This document shows, in pieces, positions 18,366 through 27,216 of a DNA stretch of 64,000 nt (within the stretch, counting starts at the first letter, position 1; every line of letters begins with the position of its first letter). Source of the stretch: Roseivivax sp. THAF197b (GTDB taxonomy: Bacteria; Pseudomonadota; Alphaproteobacteria; Rhodobacterales; Rhodobacteraceae); NCBI RefSeq assembly GCF_009363255.1, contig NZ_CP045318.1, positions 2,469,501 to 2,533,500 of the forward strand, in the 5' to 3' direction. A model generated the notes under the pieces. That model searched no databases and had not been told where the DNA came from. It saw only the letters and a program-made list of their open reading frames with translations. Made by a program: the position numbers and the translations under genes.

Positions 18366-20468
18366 GTGTTGAAAAGCATACAGAAATCTCTGCTCGAAAA
18401 TCGCTGGGACGCGGAGCGCGCGACCGGCATGAGCGAATCGGAGTTGTTGCTCTACCGCTCCAACATCCTCGGCTCCGACAAGCGCGTCACGAATTACGGG
18501 GGCGGCAACACCTCGGCCAAGGTGACGGAGACCGATCCGCTGACCGGCGACCCGGTTGAAGTGCTTTGGGTCAAGGGCTCGGGCGGGGATATCGGCTCGA
18601 TCCAGATGGACGGCTTCGCCACGCTTTACATGGAAAAATTGCAGGCGCTCAAAGGCCTCTACCGCGGCGTCGAGTTCGAAGACGAAATGGTGGGGTACCT
18701 GCCCCATTGCACTTTCAATCTGAACAGCCGTGCCGCGTCGATCGACACGCCGCTCCACGCCTATGTGCCGCGGAAGCACGTCGATCATGTGCATGCGGAC
18801 GCGATCATCGCCATCGCGGCATCAAAGAATTCCAAAGAGCTTACGCAGGAAATCTTCGGCGACCGGATCGGCTGGCTGCCCTGGAAGAAACCCGGCTACG
18901 AGCTGGGCCTGTGGCTGGAAAAATACTGCCTCGAGAACCCTGATGCGGATGGCGTCGTGCTGGAAAGCCACGGGTTGTTCACCTGGGCCGATGACGCCAA
19001 GACCTGCTACGACACCACCATCGACGTCATCAACACAGCCACCGAATGGCTGGAGACGAAAACTGCCGACATCCCGGCCTTCGGCGGCGCAAAGCACGAA
19101 AGCCTGGCCGCGGACGCACGCCGCGACATCGCCGCGCGCCTGATGCCCGCGATCCGTGGCTTCGTGTCCGGCAACCAGCACATGGTCGGCCATTTCAACG
19201 ACAGCGATGCGGTGCTCGAATTCGTGAACGCCAAGGATATGGAGCCGCTGGCCGCGCTCGGCACCTCCTGCCCCGACCACTTCCTGCGCACCAAGATCCG
19301 CCCGTTGGTCGTCGACTTCGATCCAGCACAGGGCAATCTGGATGCGGTGCTCGAGGGGCTTTCCGCGCAAATCGAGGCCTACCGCGCGGATTACGCCGCC
19401 TATTACGACCGCTGCAAGCGGGACGACAGCCCCGCTATGCGCGACCCCAATGCCGTGGTCTACCTGGTGCCAGGCGTCGGTATGATCACCTTCGCCAAGG
19501 ACAAGGCGACGGCGCGGATCTCTGGTGAGTTTTATGTCAACGCGATCAACGTCATGCGTGGCGCATCGGCGGTCTCCGAATATCAGGGCCTGCCCGAACA
19601 GGAAGCTTTCGATATCGAGTACTGGCTGCTCGAAGAGGCCAAGCTGCAGCGCATGCCCAAACCCAAAAGCCTTGCAGGCCGTGTGGCGCTGGTCACAGGC
19701 GGCGCGGGCGGCATCGGTGCCGCCACCGCAGCGCGCTACCTGCGCGAAGGGGCCTGCGTGGTGCTGGCGGACATCAACGCCGATGCCGTGGCCGAGGCTG
19801 AAACCGCGCTTGCAGACCAGTTCAGCGCGGACGTCGTGCGCAGCGTGGTGATGGATGTGACCTCGGAAGAGGCCGTGGCGCGCAGTTTTGCGGACGCGGC
19901 CGTGGAGTTCGGCGGGATCGACCTTCTGGTATCGAATGCGGGCATCGCCTCCTCGGCCCCGGTCGAGGAGACGTCGCTGGCGCTGTGGTCCAAGAACATG
20001 GACATCCTGTCCACGGGCTACTTCCTGGTGTCGCGCGAAGCGTTCAAATTGATGCGGACCCAGGGGATCGGCGGATCCATCGTATTCGTGGCCTCAAAGA
20101 ACGGCCTCGCCGCGTCCCCCAATGCGTCGGCCTATTGCACGGCCAAGGCCTCCGAGATCCACCTCGCCCGCTGCCTCGCTCTTGAAGGCGCCGAGGCGGG
20201 CATCCGGGTCAATGTGGTGAACCCCGACGCGGTGCTGCGCGGCTCCAAGATCTGGGAAGGCGAATGGCTGGAACAGCGCGCGGGCACCTATGGCACCGAC
20301 AAGGAGGGGCTGGAGGAGATGTACCGTCAGCGCTCCTTGCTGAAGCGCTCTGTCCTGCCCGAGGACATCGCCGAGGCCTGCTATTTCTTCGCAGCCGACA
20401 CTTCGGCGAAATCCACCGGCAACATCCTCAACGTGGATGCGGGCAACAAGGAGGCCTTCACGCGATGA
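18366..20468 (+). CDS. rhaD: Bifunctional rhamnulose-1-phosphate aldolase / lactaldehyde dehydrogenase (RhaD)
   Basis: The N-terminal half is a class II aldolase/adducin domain with the metal-site segments NYGGGNTSAK, WVKGSGGDIG and HVDHVHADAI. The C-terminal half (from about residue 430) is a short-chain dehydrogenase with VALVTGGAGGIGAATAARYL, VSNAGIAS and catalytic YCTAKASEIH. Such fusions cleave rhamnulose-1-phosphate to dihydroxyacetone phosphate and L-lactaldehyde and then oxidise the aldehyde to lactate. I prefer GTG 18366 because GGAGG lies at 18356-18360; an ATG at 18330 and further upstream starts are in frame. The stop overlaps rhaI in ATGA. Product about 700 residues. Confidence 0.9.
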   Translation: MLKSIQKSLLENRWDAERATGMSESELLLYRSNILGSDKRVTNYGGGNTSAKVTETDPLTGDPVEVLWVKGSGGDIGSIQMDGFATLYMEKLQALKGLYRGVEFEDEMVGYLPHCTFNLNSRAASIDTPLHAYVPRKHVDHVHADAIIAIAASKNSKELTQEIFGDRIGWLPWKKPGYELGLWLEKYCLENPDADGVVLESHGLFTWADDAKTCYDTTIDVINTATEWLETKTADIPAFGGAKHESLAADARRDIAARLMPAIRGFVSGNQHMVGHFNDSDAVLEFVNAKDMEPLAALGTSCPDHFLRTKIRPLVVDFDPAQGNLDAVLEGLSAQIEAYRADYAAYYDRCKRDDSPAMRDPNAVVYLVPGVGMITFAKDKATARISGEFYVNAINVMRGASAVSEYQGLPEQEAFDIEYWLLEEAKLQRMPKPKSLAGRVALVTGGAGGIGAATAARYLREGACVVLADINADAVAEAETALADQFSADVVRSVVMDVTSEEAVARSFADAAVEFGGIDLLVSNAGIASSAPVEETSLALWSKNMDILSTGYFLVSREAFKLMRTQGIGGSIVFVASKNGLAASPNASAYCTAKASEIHLARCLALEGAEAGIRVNVVNPDAVLRGSKIWEGEWLEQRAGTYGTDKEGLEEMYRQRSLLKRSVLPEDIAEACYFFAADTSAKSTGNILNVDAGNKEAFTR

Positions 20469-21748
20469 CCCTCCCCATTGATGCAAACCTGATCGCTGAC
20501 GCCAATGGCAAGGCGGAGGCATCGCTTCAGCAGGATTACGACGCCCTCGGCGCCCAGCTGGAGCGGCGCGGCATCGACATCGATGCCGTGAAAGCCAAGG
20601 TGGCGGCCTACGGTGTCGCGGTCCCGTCTTGGGGCGTTGGTACCGGCGGCACCCGCTTTGCCCGCTTCCCCGGCGCTGGCGAGCCGCGGGGGATCTTCGA
20701 CAAGCTTGACGATTGCGGTGTGGTGCACCAGCTGACGGCCGCGACGCCGTCCGTTTCGCTTCACATTCCCTGGGACAAGGCCGATCCGGCCGATCTGCGC
20801 GACAAGGCGAAAGAGCTGGGACTGCGCTTCGATGCGATGAATTCCAATACCTTCCAGGACCAGCCCGATCAGGCGCTGAGCTACAAGTTCGGGTCGCTTT
20901 CGCATACCGACAAGGCCGTGCGCGATCAGGCGGTGGCGCATAATCTCGAAACGATCGAGCTTGGTCAGGCGATCGGCTCGCAGGCGCTGACGGTCTGGAT
21001 CGGCGACGGGTCGAATTTCCCGGGTCAGACCGATCTGGGCAGCCAATTCGACCGCTACCTGTCCGCGATGGAAGACGTTTATGCCGGGATCCCGGACGAT
21101 TGGCGGCTTTTCACCGAACACAAGATGTACGAGCCCGCCTTCTACTCGACGGTGGTGCAGGATTGGGGCAGCAACCTCATGATCGCCCAACATCTGGGCG
21201 AGCGCGCCTTCTGCCTGGTCGATCTGGGCCATCACGCGCCCAACGTGAATATCGAGATGATAGTCTCGCGCCTTATCCGGGCGGGCAAGCTGGGTGGCTT
21301 CCACTTCAACGACAGCAAATACGGCGATGACGATCTCGACACCGCCTCGATCGATCCCTACCGGCTGTTTTTGGTGTTCAACGAACTGGTGATCGCAGAA
21401 GGCAAAGCCGGGTTCGATCCCGCACATATGCTTGATCAGAGCCACAACGTGACCGATCCCATCGAAAGCCTGATGAGCTCGGCAAACGAGGTGCGCCGCG
21501 CCTATGCACAGGCGCTCTTGGTGGATCGCGAGGCGCTGGCCGGATACCAGGCGGAAAACGACGCGCTGATGTCGTCTGCCACCCTGAAGGCGGCCTTCCG
21601 CACAGACGTGGAGCCGATCCTCGCAATGGCCCGCAAGGAGGCGGGTGCCGCCATCGATCCGATTGCCGCTTACAGGCAGTCAGGCTACCGCGCCCGCGTG
21701 GCAGCAGAGCGACCCGCCGTGACAGGTGCAGGCGGCGGGATCGTCTGA
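20465..21748 (+). CDS. rhaI: L-rhamnose isomerase (RhaI, rhizobial type)
   Basis: TIM-barrel sugar isomerase converting L-rhamnose to L-rhamnulose, 427 residues. Metal- and substrate-site segments include VVHQLTAATPSVSLHIPWDK, FTEHKMYEPAFYSTV, CLVDLGHHAPNVNIEM and GGFHFNDSKYGDDDL. It belongs to the RhaI class found in Rhizobium and Pseudomonas rather than the enterobacterial RhaA. It overlaps the rhaD stop by 4 bp and is followed by a strong hairpin. Confidence 0.93.
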   Translation: MTLPIDANLIADANGKAEASLQQDYDALGAQLERRGIDIDAVKAKVAAYGVAVPSWGVGTGGTRFARFPGAGEPRGIFDKLDDCGVVHQLTAATPSVSLHIPWDKADPADLRDKAKELGLRFDAMNSNTFQDQPDQALSYKFGSLSHTDKAVRDQAVAHNLETIELGQAIGSQALTVWIGDGSNFPGQTDLGSQFDRYLSAMEDVYAGIPDDWRLFTEHKMYEPAFYSTVVQDWGSNLMIAQHLGERAFCLVDLGHHAPNVNIEMIVSRLIRAGKLGGFHFNDSKYGDDDLDTASIDPYRLFLVFNELVIAEGKAGFDPAHMLDQSHNVTDPIESLMSSANEVRRAYAQALLVDREALAGYQAENDALMSSATLKAAFRTDVEPILAMARKEAGAAIDPIAAYRQSGYRARVAAERPAVTGAGGGIV

Positions 21749-21845
21749 GCGCTGCATTCCAACGGCGTATTTCCAGTGCCGCACAACACCGGTGCGCAGC
21801 TCTGGGCATGCGACCGCACCAGGTAAAGACCAGCGTTCTGAATGA

Positions 21846-21872
21846 TGAGCCCCCGAAATTTTCGGGGGCTCA
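21846..21872. terminator. Perfect hairpin between convergent rhaI and SDR gene
   Basis: A 13-bp perfect inverted repeat (TGAGCCCCCGAAA and its inverse) around a single T. It lies between convergent genes and could serve both directions. There is no long T tract after the stem. Confidence 0.7.
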
Positions 21873-21903
21873 GTCGCAGGGTCAAGGGAAGTGGAGAAGC
21901 GGA

Positions 21904-22650
21904 TCAGACCGGCTGGACGGTCGGACGGAAGAGGATTTCGTTGACGTCCACATTCTCGGGCTGAGAGACCGCAAAGGCGACCATGTCGGCCATGGTCGAG
22001 GACGGCACGGCGATGTCCTTGACGAAGCCGCGGATCTCATCGCCAAGCTCAGGCTCGGAGATGTGCTGGGTCAATTCGGTGTCGACAGCGCCGGGCGAAA
22101 TCACCGTGACACGAATGTTGTAGTCCTTCACCTCTTGCCGCAAGCCTTCAGAGATGGCGCGCACCGCGAACTTGGTGCCGCAATAGACGGCGCCGGTTGC
22201 AACAGCTTTGTGGCCGTAGACGGAACTCACATTGATGATTTGGCCCGACTTCTGCTCTTTGAAGATCGGCAGCACCGCGCCGATGCCGTAGAGCGTGCCC
22301 TTCACATTGACATCCACCATCTGATCCCACTCATCCACGCGAAGGCTTTCCATCGGCGAAAGCGGCATCAGGCCCGCATTATTGAACATCACGTCCACAC
22401 GGCCGAAGGTTTCCTTCGCCTTGGCCACCAGCGCGTCAACTTCGGTGCGCTTGGTGACGTCGGTGGCGAGCGCGACAGCTTCCCCGCCCGCCGCTTCGAT
22501 GTCCGCCACGATTGCGTCGAGCCGTTCCTGCCGACGTGCGCCGAGGACGACCTTGGCGCCTTTTGCTGCAAGATCGCGGGCGGTCGCCTCGCCCATACCG
22601 CTGGACGCGCCGGTGATAACGATAACTTTTCCGGTGATGTTGTCGGTCAT
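21904..22650 (-). CDS. SDR-family NAD(P)-dependent oxidoreductase
   Basis: Classical short-chain dehydrogenase of 248 residues. It shows the Rossmann motif VIVITGASSGMGEATARDL, the NNAG motif (MFNNAGLMPLSP), catalytic Ser in NVSSVYGHK and the YxxxK motif YCGTKFAV. The basic residues in GARRQERLD after the second strand suggest NADP preference. The substrate cannot be told. It is transcribed toward the rhaI terminator, in the same direction as the cyclophilin-like gene just upstream. Confidence 0.9.
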   Translation of the reverse strand: MTDNITGKVIVITGASSGMGEATARDLAAKGAKVVLGARRQERLDAIVADIEAAGGEAVALATDVTKRTEVDALVAKAKETFGRVDVMFNNAGLMPLSPMESLRVDEWDQMVDVNVKGTLYGIGAVLPIFKEQKSGQIINVSSVYGHKAVATGAVYCGTKFAVRAISEGLRQEVKDYNIRVTVISPGAVDTELTQHISEPELGDEIRGFVKDIAVPSSTMADMVAFAVSQPENVDVNEILFRPTVQPV

Positions 22651-22701
22651 GTCTTAACTCCATGTTTCAGGTCATTGACGGCGAATGCGCCGCCGGATGG
22701 G

Positions 22702-23139
22702 TCAATCGGTCCGCTCAATGCTGACGTCGAACGTGCCGTTTCTCAGCAGCGGACCGATGGGGTCGTCGAAGGCACCGATCCGGACAAGACCGCGGGACGC
22801 CCGGAACGGTTTGTAGAAAATCGCGAGGTTGCCCCAGGGGGCATAGATTGTGATATCGCCGGGTTCCGGCGTGTAAGCCTCGGGGGCTTGGCTCGTGTCG
22901 ACCGCACGGGGCAGATCGGCCACCTTCTCGATGCCGTGATAGTCGGACAGCGTCAGCTCGAGCGGCAGCATCGTCGCGAAGTCGCGCCCTGCCGGGCTGT
23001 CGTCGAGCGTCGCGGCAAGGGTCTCGTCGCCGATGGTGATCGTAATCGGGATCATTGCGGTCTCCTTTTGCGCGATTGCTTGACCTCCGGCGCAAAGCGC
23101 CGCGATGAAAGCCACCGTTCGCAAATCCTGCTGTCTCAT
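22702..23139 (-). CDS. Exported cyclophilin-like fold protein
   Basis: A 145-residue protein from ATG 23139 (MRQQDLRTVAFIAALCAG) with a probable signal peptide ending near GGQAIA. The mature part has the features of the cyclophilin-like domain family, namely TITIGDETLAATLDDSPAGR, LPLELTLSDYHG and YAPWGNLAIFYK. These proteins lack known peptidyl-prolyl isomerase activity. They are often found next to SDR genes and LysR regulators, as here. A shorter cytoplasmic version starting at MIPITITIG (about 23055) is possible. Role unknown. Confidence 0.8.
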   Translation of the reverse strand: MRQQDLRTVAFIAALCAGGQAIAQKETAMIPITITIGDETLAATLDDSPAGRDFATMLPLELTLSDYHGIEKVADLPRAVDTSQAPEAYTPEPGDITIYAPWGNLAIFYKPFRASRGLVRIGAFDDPIGPLLRNGTFDVSIERTD

Positions 23140-23561
23140 CGCGCACTCGCATCGTTTTGATATGTAGGAGATAGGGGCGAGCCCCTGCGGGATAATCCGC
23201 CGTCGCCTAATGCCACTCATGAAGGCCACTCATCAGTCCAACCGGTCCCGGCCTCCCACGTTCATGAACGCATCCCGCGTCCCCGCCATGAACGGCACGG
23301 GCTTTCAGAGCAAATGCTGGCGAGCTGCGTGATCTGGTGCTCGTTCCGGGGGCGAGCCATGGCATCATGTCAAAGTCAGCACCCCAGTTCTTCATCATTC
23401 AATTCTAGAGAAGTGGCGGGCGGTTAGCCGAGAACCGAGGCAAGCACGGTACAGATGCCGAATTGGACAAGGGATTGCCGCACAATCGGTGGACAATATG
23501 AGCCCAGCGCATATATCCTTGCCCAACGTTTCAACAGACCCGAAAGCCCCTGGCAGCGCAC
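23140..23561. other. Divergent intergenic region upstream of LysR gene
   Basis: About 420 bp between the cyclophilin-like gene (minus) and the LysR pseudogene (plus). Short minus-strand frames exist (for example 23207-23398), but none has recognisable content. It presumably holds the divergent promoters; no convincing operator was identified by eye. Confidence 0.4.
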
Positions 23562-24458
23562 ATGCTTCGCGAGAACATCACCGACCTCATTGCGCTCGCA
23601 GCAGTCGCCGAAGAACGGAGCTTTACCCGCGCAGCCGCCCGTCTGAACGTGTCGCAATCGGCGCTCAGTCACACGATCAAGTCGCTGGAAAAGCGGCTCG
23701 GTTTACGCCTTTTGACCCGCACGACGCGGTCGGTCGCGCCGACGCTCGAAGGCGAGGACCTCCTGGCGACGCTCAATCCATGCTTCGACAAGATCGAGGC
23801 GCGGCTTCTGGCACTCAACGATGCGCGGGACCAGCCCACCGGGACCGTGCGCATTGCCGCCACCGATTACGCCATCGAAACGCTGCTCTGGCCAAAGCTT
23901 GCTCCGGTGCTGCGCGCGCATTCCTCGGTGAACGTCGAGCTGGTGAACGATTACGGCTACACCGACCTCGCCGTCTCGCAATGCGATGCGGGAGTGCGCT
24001 TTGGCGAGCAGGTGAGCGAGGGCATGATTGCCACGCGCATCGGCCCGGACGAGCGCATGATCTGCGTCGGGGCGCCAGAATATTTCTCGGCCAATGGCCG
24101 ACCGGAGACGCCGCAAGCGCTGTCCGATCATGCCTGCGTCAACCTGCGGCTGTCGAACTACGGCGGGCTCTATGCTTGGGAGTTCGAGGAGCCCGATGGC
24201 ACCGAGATCACCATCAAGGTGCGCGGTCAGGCCTGATTCAATGCGATCGGGCCGGTCATGCAGGCTGCCATCGACGGGATCGGCCTCGCGCTTGTGCCCG
24301 AACGCCTCGCGGCGCGACCGATCGCCGAGGGGCGGCTCGAGACCTGTCTCGATGCGTTCTGCCCGTCCTTTCCAGGTTTCTACCTCTACTACCCAGGCCG
24401 CCTGCGCCCTTCCTCGGCCTTCCAAGTGGTTCTCGATGCGTTGCGGGAACACGGATGA
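23562..24458 (+). pseudogene. LysR-family regulator interrupted by in-frame TGA
   Basis: From ATG 23562 (MLRENITDLIALAAVAEERS) the frame shows a canonical LysR helix-turn-helix, FTRAAARLNVSQSALSHTIK, then the co-inducer domain. An in-frame TGA at 24234-24236 interrupts the sequence after KVRGQA. The same frame then continues FNAIGPVMQAAIDGIGLALV and VPERLAARPIAEG to a normal end at 24458, exactly matching the C-terminal part of LysR proteins. Only one base change is needed to restore a full 298-residue protein. The truncated 224-residue product would retain DNA binding and most of the effector domain. It is divergent from the SDR and cyclophilin-like genes. Confidence 0.85.
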
Positions 24459-24677
24459 GGCGAGGACAAGGCGCGCCCTTAATCGGCGTGACCGCACAAG
24501 CGATCAACTTTTGGCTTATGTCGCAGACGCACCAATTGGGACGAAAATCAACATGCGGGCGATCGACGTGGCGAAGCGCATCTTTCAGGACCGCGCCATA
24601 GGGCCGGCTATGCCGACAAGAACCTGATTTGCGGTCGGCCCATTCTCCAACTGAGGTGACAGGCGATAATTTGGTAA
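24459..24677. other. Gene-free spacer with possible IS110 scrap
   Basis: At 24552 a short plus-strand frame reads MRAIDVAKRIFQ, reminiscent of the N-terminus of IS110-family transposases (GLDVAKxxFQ). It then becomes non-matching. This is a weak resemblance only; nothing else is seen. Confidence 0.25.
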
Positions 24678-24815
24678 CGTTTCAGCGGAGCGCAGATCAT
24701 TTGCAGGCTGACGTAACATTAAGCGAGCATAAGAATGCCCGATCTGTGCCAGACGCACGGTATCAGAGACGCAACCGTCTACTACTGGCGTCGCAAGTAC
24801 GACCTGCCCAAAGAC
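24678..24815 (+). pseudogene. IS3-family transposase orfA remnant, frameshifted
   Basis: From 24678 the plus strand reads RFSGAQIICRLT and then hits a stop. In a neighbouring frame, MPDLCQTHGIRDATVYYWRR follows at 24735. Together these match the start of IS3-family orfA proteins (RFSxEQII..L ... PDLCxxHGIxxATxYxWRxKY), with the middle damaged. No orfB or clear terminal repeats follow. It marks old mobile-element activity at the left edge of the phthalate cluster. Confidence 0.6.
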
Positions 24816-25009
24816 CGGATTCTTTCCGAACGCTACGGCCGTTTCGCCGAACAGCCAGCACCCCATCCTTCTCCTGTGTCGATACGCCTCACAGAAATCG
24901 CCGTGCAGCGCGAGCTGGGCAGAATTGTCCTGACCCTAATTTTCTTATCATAGATATCAGAAACTTACCTCAACACAAAGTAACCAAGACGACCATTGGT
25001 TGCCTTCCC

Positions 25010-25039
25010 TTGACAGAAACTTAGGTTTCTAAGTATTAC
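25010..25039 (+). promoter_or_regulatory. Promoter with MarR-type operator upstream of reductase gene
   Basis: A -35-like TTGACA at 25010-25015 and a -10-like TATTAC at 25034-25039 (18-bp spacing) flank the palindrome ACTTAG-GTTT-CTAAGT at 25019-25034. The operator fills the spacer, as expected for a repressor. The same CTTAG-N4-CTAAG core recurs at 36229-36242 and, with one mismatch, at 32805-32818. Confidence 0.7.
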
Positions 25040-25097
25040 AGAATTCGACCGTGCCACCCCTTCTTCAGGCACGCCAAGAGGAGGATGAAGCCTAGAT

Positions 25098-26036
25098 ATG
25101 GACCATCTGCAAATGCGCGTCGCGGCCAGACGCCCGCTCACCCAACATATCTGCGAATTCACCCTGGAACCCGTGGAGGATGTGACCCTCCCGAGCTTCG
25201 AGCCAGGTGCCCACATCACCATCGAAACCCCGTCCGGGGCGATGCGCCGTTACTCGCTCGTCAATGACGGCACGGCGCCTGAGGCGTACAAGATCGCGGT
25301 CAAGCGCGAGGCAGAGTCACGTGGTGGATCCTCGTCCATGCATGAAGATGCGACCGAAGGAACCGTGCTGCGCATCCAGGAGCCGGAAAACAGCTTCCCG
25401 CTCGAGGAGGCCCCCGAATACCTGCTGATCGCGGGCGGCATCGGGGTCACGCCGATCTATGCGATGGCGCAGCACCTCAAGCGCGAAGACAAGCCCTTCA
25501 ACATCATCTACTGCACTCGCACCAAGGAGGATACGGCCTACCTCGATGACATGGTCGAGGCCTTCGGCGAGAAGCTGGTCGTGCATCACGACAACGGCGA
25601 CGAAGACGAGGTCTACGACTTCTGGGATCACTTCGAAGAACCCCAGAACATGCGGGTTTATTGCTGCGGGCCGGAGCCGCTGATGGAGGAGATCGTGTCG
25701 ATCTCCGGTCACTGGCCCGAGGGACGGGTCAACTTCGAGGACTTCAAACCGGTCGAGGTCGTGCGCGAAGACGACAGCCCCTTCGAGGTGACGCTGCAGA
25801 AATCCGGCAAGACAGTGACGGTCCCCGCGGACCGCTCAATCCTGGAGGCGCTACGCGAGGCCGGGGTGTCGACCGTCAGCTCCTGCGAAAGCGGCACATG
25901 CGGGACATGCAAGACCAAGCTCATCTCGGGCACGGCCGATCACCGCGACATGGTCCTGATGGATCACGAGCAATCGGATCACATCATGATCTGCGTGTCG
26001 CGTGCCAAGGAAGGGGATCTGGTCCTTGACCTCTGA
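25098..26036 (+). CDS. Phthalate-dioxygenase-type reductase (FMN / NADH / 2Fe-2S)
   Basis: Class IA electron-transfer reductase that passes electrons from NADH to a Rieske oxygenase. The 312-residue protein has, in order, the FMN-binding motif RRYSLVN (about residue 53), the NAD-binding GGIGVTPIYAMAQ and CCGPEPLM, and a C-terminal plant-type ferredoxin with CESGTCGTCK and a later Cys for the [2Fe-2S] cluster. The order FMN-NAD-FeS is that of phthalate dioxygenase reductase and vanillate demethylase reductase. It is the first gene of the phthalate run, and its oxygenase partner is probably the Rieske gene at 36285. The corresponding pseudomonad gene is pht2. Confidence 0.9.
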   Translation: MDHLQMRVAARRPLTQHICEFTLEPVEDVTLPSFEPGAHITIETPSGAMRRYSLVNDGTAPEAYKIAVKREAESRGGSSSMHEDATEGTVLRIQEPENSFPLEEAPEYLLIAGGIGVTPIYAMAQHLKREDKPFNIIYCTRTKEDTAYLDDMVEAFGEKLVVHHDNGDEDEVYDFWDHFEEPQNMRVYCCGPEPLMEEIVSISGHWPEGRVNFEDFKPVEVVREDDSPFEVTLQKSGKTVTVPADRSILEALREAGVSTVSSCESGTCGTCKTKLISGTADHRDMVLMDHEQSDHIMICVSRAKEGDLVLDL

Positions 26037-27216
26037 TCCCGTCCGCCTCGGCGTGGCCGGGCTTGGCCGCGCCTTCGTACTTATGCTGCCCACCTTTCGC
26101 GCCGACCCGCGCGTCAGACTTGTGGCGGCGGCGGCCCCGCGCGCCGAAAGCCGGGACGCGTTCGAGCAGGAATTCGGTGGTCGCGGCCATACGGACGTGG
26201 ACGCACTGGCCGCCGATCCGGAGGTGGAGGCGATCTATATCGCCACGCCGCACCAGATGCATGCGGATCACGTCACCGCCGCCGCGCGGCACGGCAAGCA
26301 CATCCTTGTCGACAAGCCGCTCGCGGTCTCGCTTTCGGATGCGGACGCGATAGTTGCCGCCGCTGAAGTGGCGGGCGTGCACCTGATCGTGGGGCCGAGC
26401 CACAGCTTCGACGCGCCTGTGGCCCTGGCCCGGTCGATCATCGACAGCGGCGAGCTTGGCGCGGTGCGCATGGTGCACGCCTTCAACTACACCGATTTTC
26501 TGTATCGCCCGCGCCGCCCCGAGGAATTGCGCACCGAGGACGGCGGCGGTGTCCTGTTCAGCCAGGGCGTACACCAGATCGACATCGTTCGGCTTCTGTG
26601 CGGCGGCGAGGCCGAGCGGATCACGGCGATGACCGGCGCTTGGGACCCGGCCCGCCCGACCGAAGGCGCGTATTCCGCGCTGATGTCGTTTCGCAACGGG
26701 GCCTTCGCCAGCCTGACCTATTCCGGCTACGCGCATTTCGACAGCGACATCTGGATGGACGACGTGGCCGAGCTTGGCGCGGACAAGGATCCCTCAGGCT
26801 ACGGAAAGGCGCGCCGCGCCCTTCAGGGCCTAGATCCCGCGGCGGAAGCGCGGTTGAAGACGACGCGCACCTATGGCGCGACCGACGCGCCCGCACCGGC
26901 CGCCCACCATGAACATTTCGGCCCCATCATCGTGTCCTGCGATCGGGGCGATTTGCGGCTGACCCCCGACGGGGTCGAGCTGTGCGGCGATTTCGAACGG
27001 CGTTTCATCGCCGCACCGATGACCGACGCACCGCGAAAGACGGTGATTGACGCGCTCGTGGCGGCCGTCCGCGACGACAGGGCCCCGGCCCAGACCGGCC
27101 GCTGGGGTCGTGCGAGCCTGGAAGTTTGCCACGCGATCCTGCGGTCGGCCGAGACCGGCAACGCCGTGGATCTGACCCGCCAATGCGGCCTGAACAATGA
27201 GGAGGAGCGAGCATGA
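26026..27216 (+). CDS. pht4: Gfo/Idh/MocA oxidoreductase, probable 4,5-dihydro-4,5-dihydroxyphthalate dehydrogenase
   Basis: NAD(P)-dependent dehydrogenase of about 396 residues. The Rossmann start is VRLGVAGLGRAFVLMLPTF, followed by the family motifs YIATPHQMHADHV and HILVDKPLAVSLSDAD, the latter containing the conserved catalytic Lys. The substrate-domain segments GGGVLFSQGVHQIDIVRLL follow. In phthalate pathways a member of this family (Pht4) oxidises the cis-dihydrodiol to 4,5-dihydroxyphthalate. Its position between the reductase and the decarboxylase supports that role. The likely start is TTG 26026 after AAGGAAGGGGAT, overlapping the reductase stop. The end overlaps the next gene in ATGA. 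Confidence 0.82.
   Translation: MTSDPVRLGVAGLGRAFVLMLPTFRADPRVRLVAAAAPRAESRDAFEQEFGGRGHTDVDALAADPEVEAIYIATPHQMHADHVTAAARHGKHILVDKPLAVSLSDADAIVAAAEVAGVHLIVGPSHSFDAPVALARSIIDSGELGAVRMVHAFNYTDFLYRPRRPEELRTEDGGGVLFSQGVHQIDIVRLLCGGEAERITAMTGAWDPARPTEGAYSALMSFRNGAFASLTYSGYAHFDSDIWMDDVAELGADKDPSGYGKARRALQGLDPAAEARLKTTRTYGATDAPAPAAHHEHFGPIIVSCDRGDLRLTPDGVELCGDFERRFIAAPMTDAPRKTVIDALVAAVRDDRAPAQTGRWGRASLEVCHAILRSAETGNAVDLTRQCGLNNEEERA

Noticed and set aside
23207..23398. Minus-strand 63-codon frame upstream of the LysR gene
   Set aside because: No ribosome site, no recognisable sequence, and low-complexity arginine/serine content typical of a chance frame.
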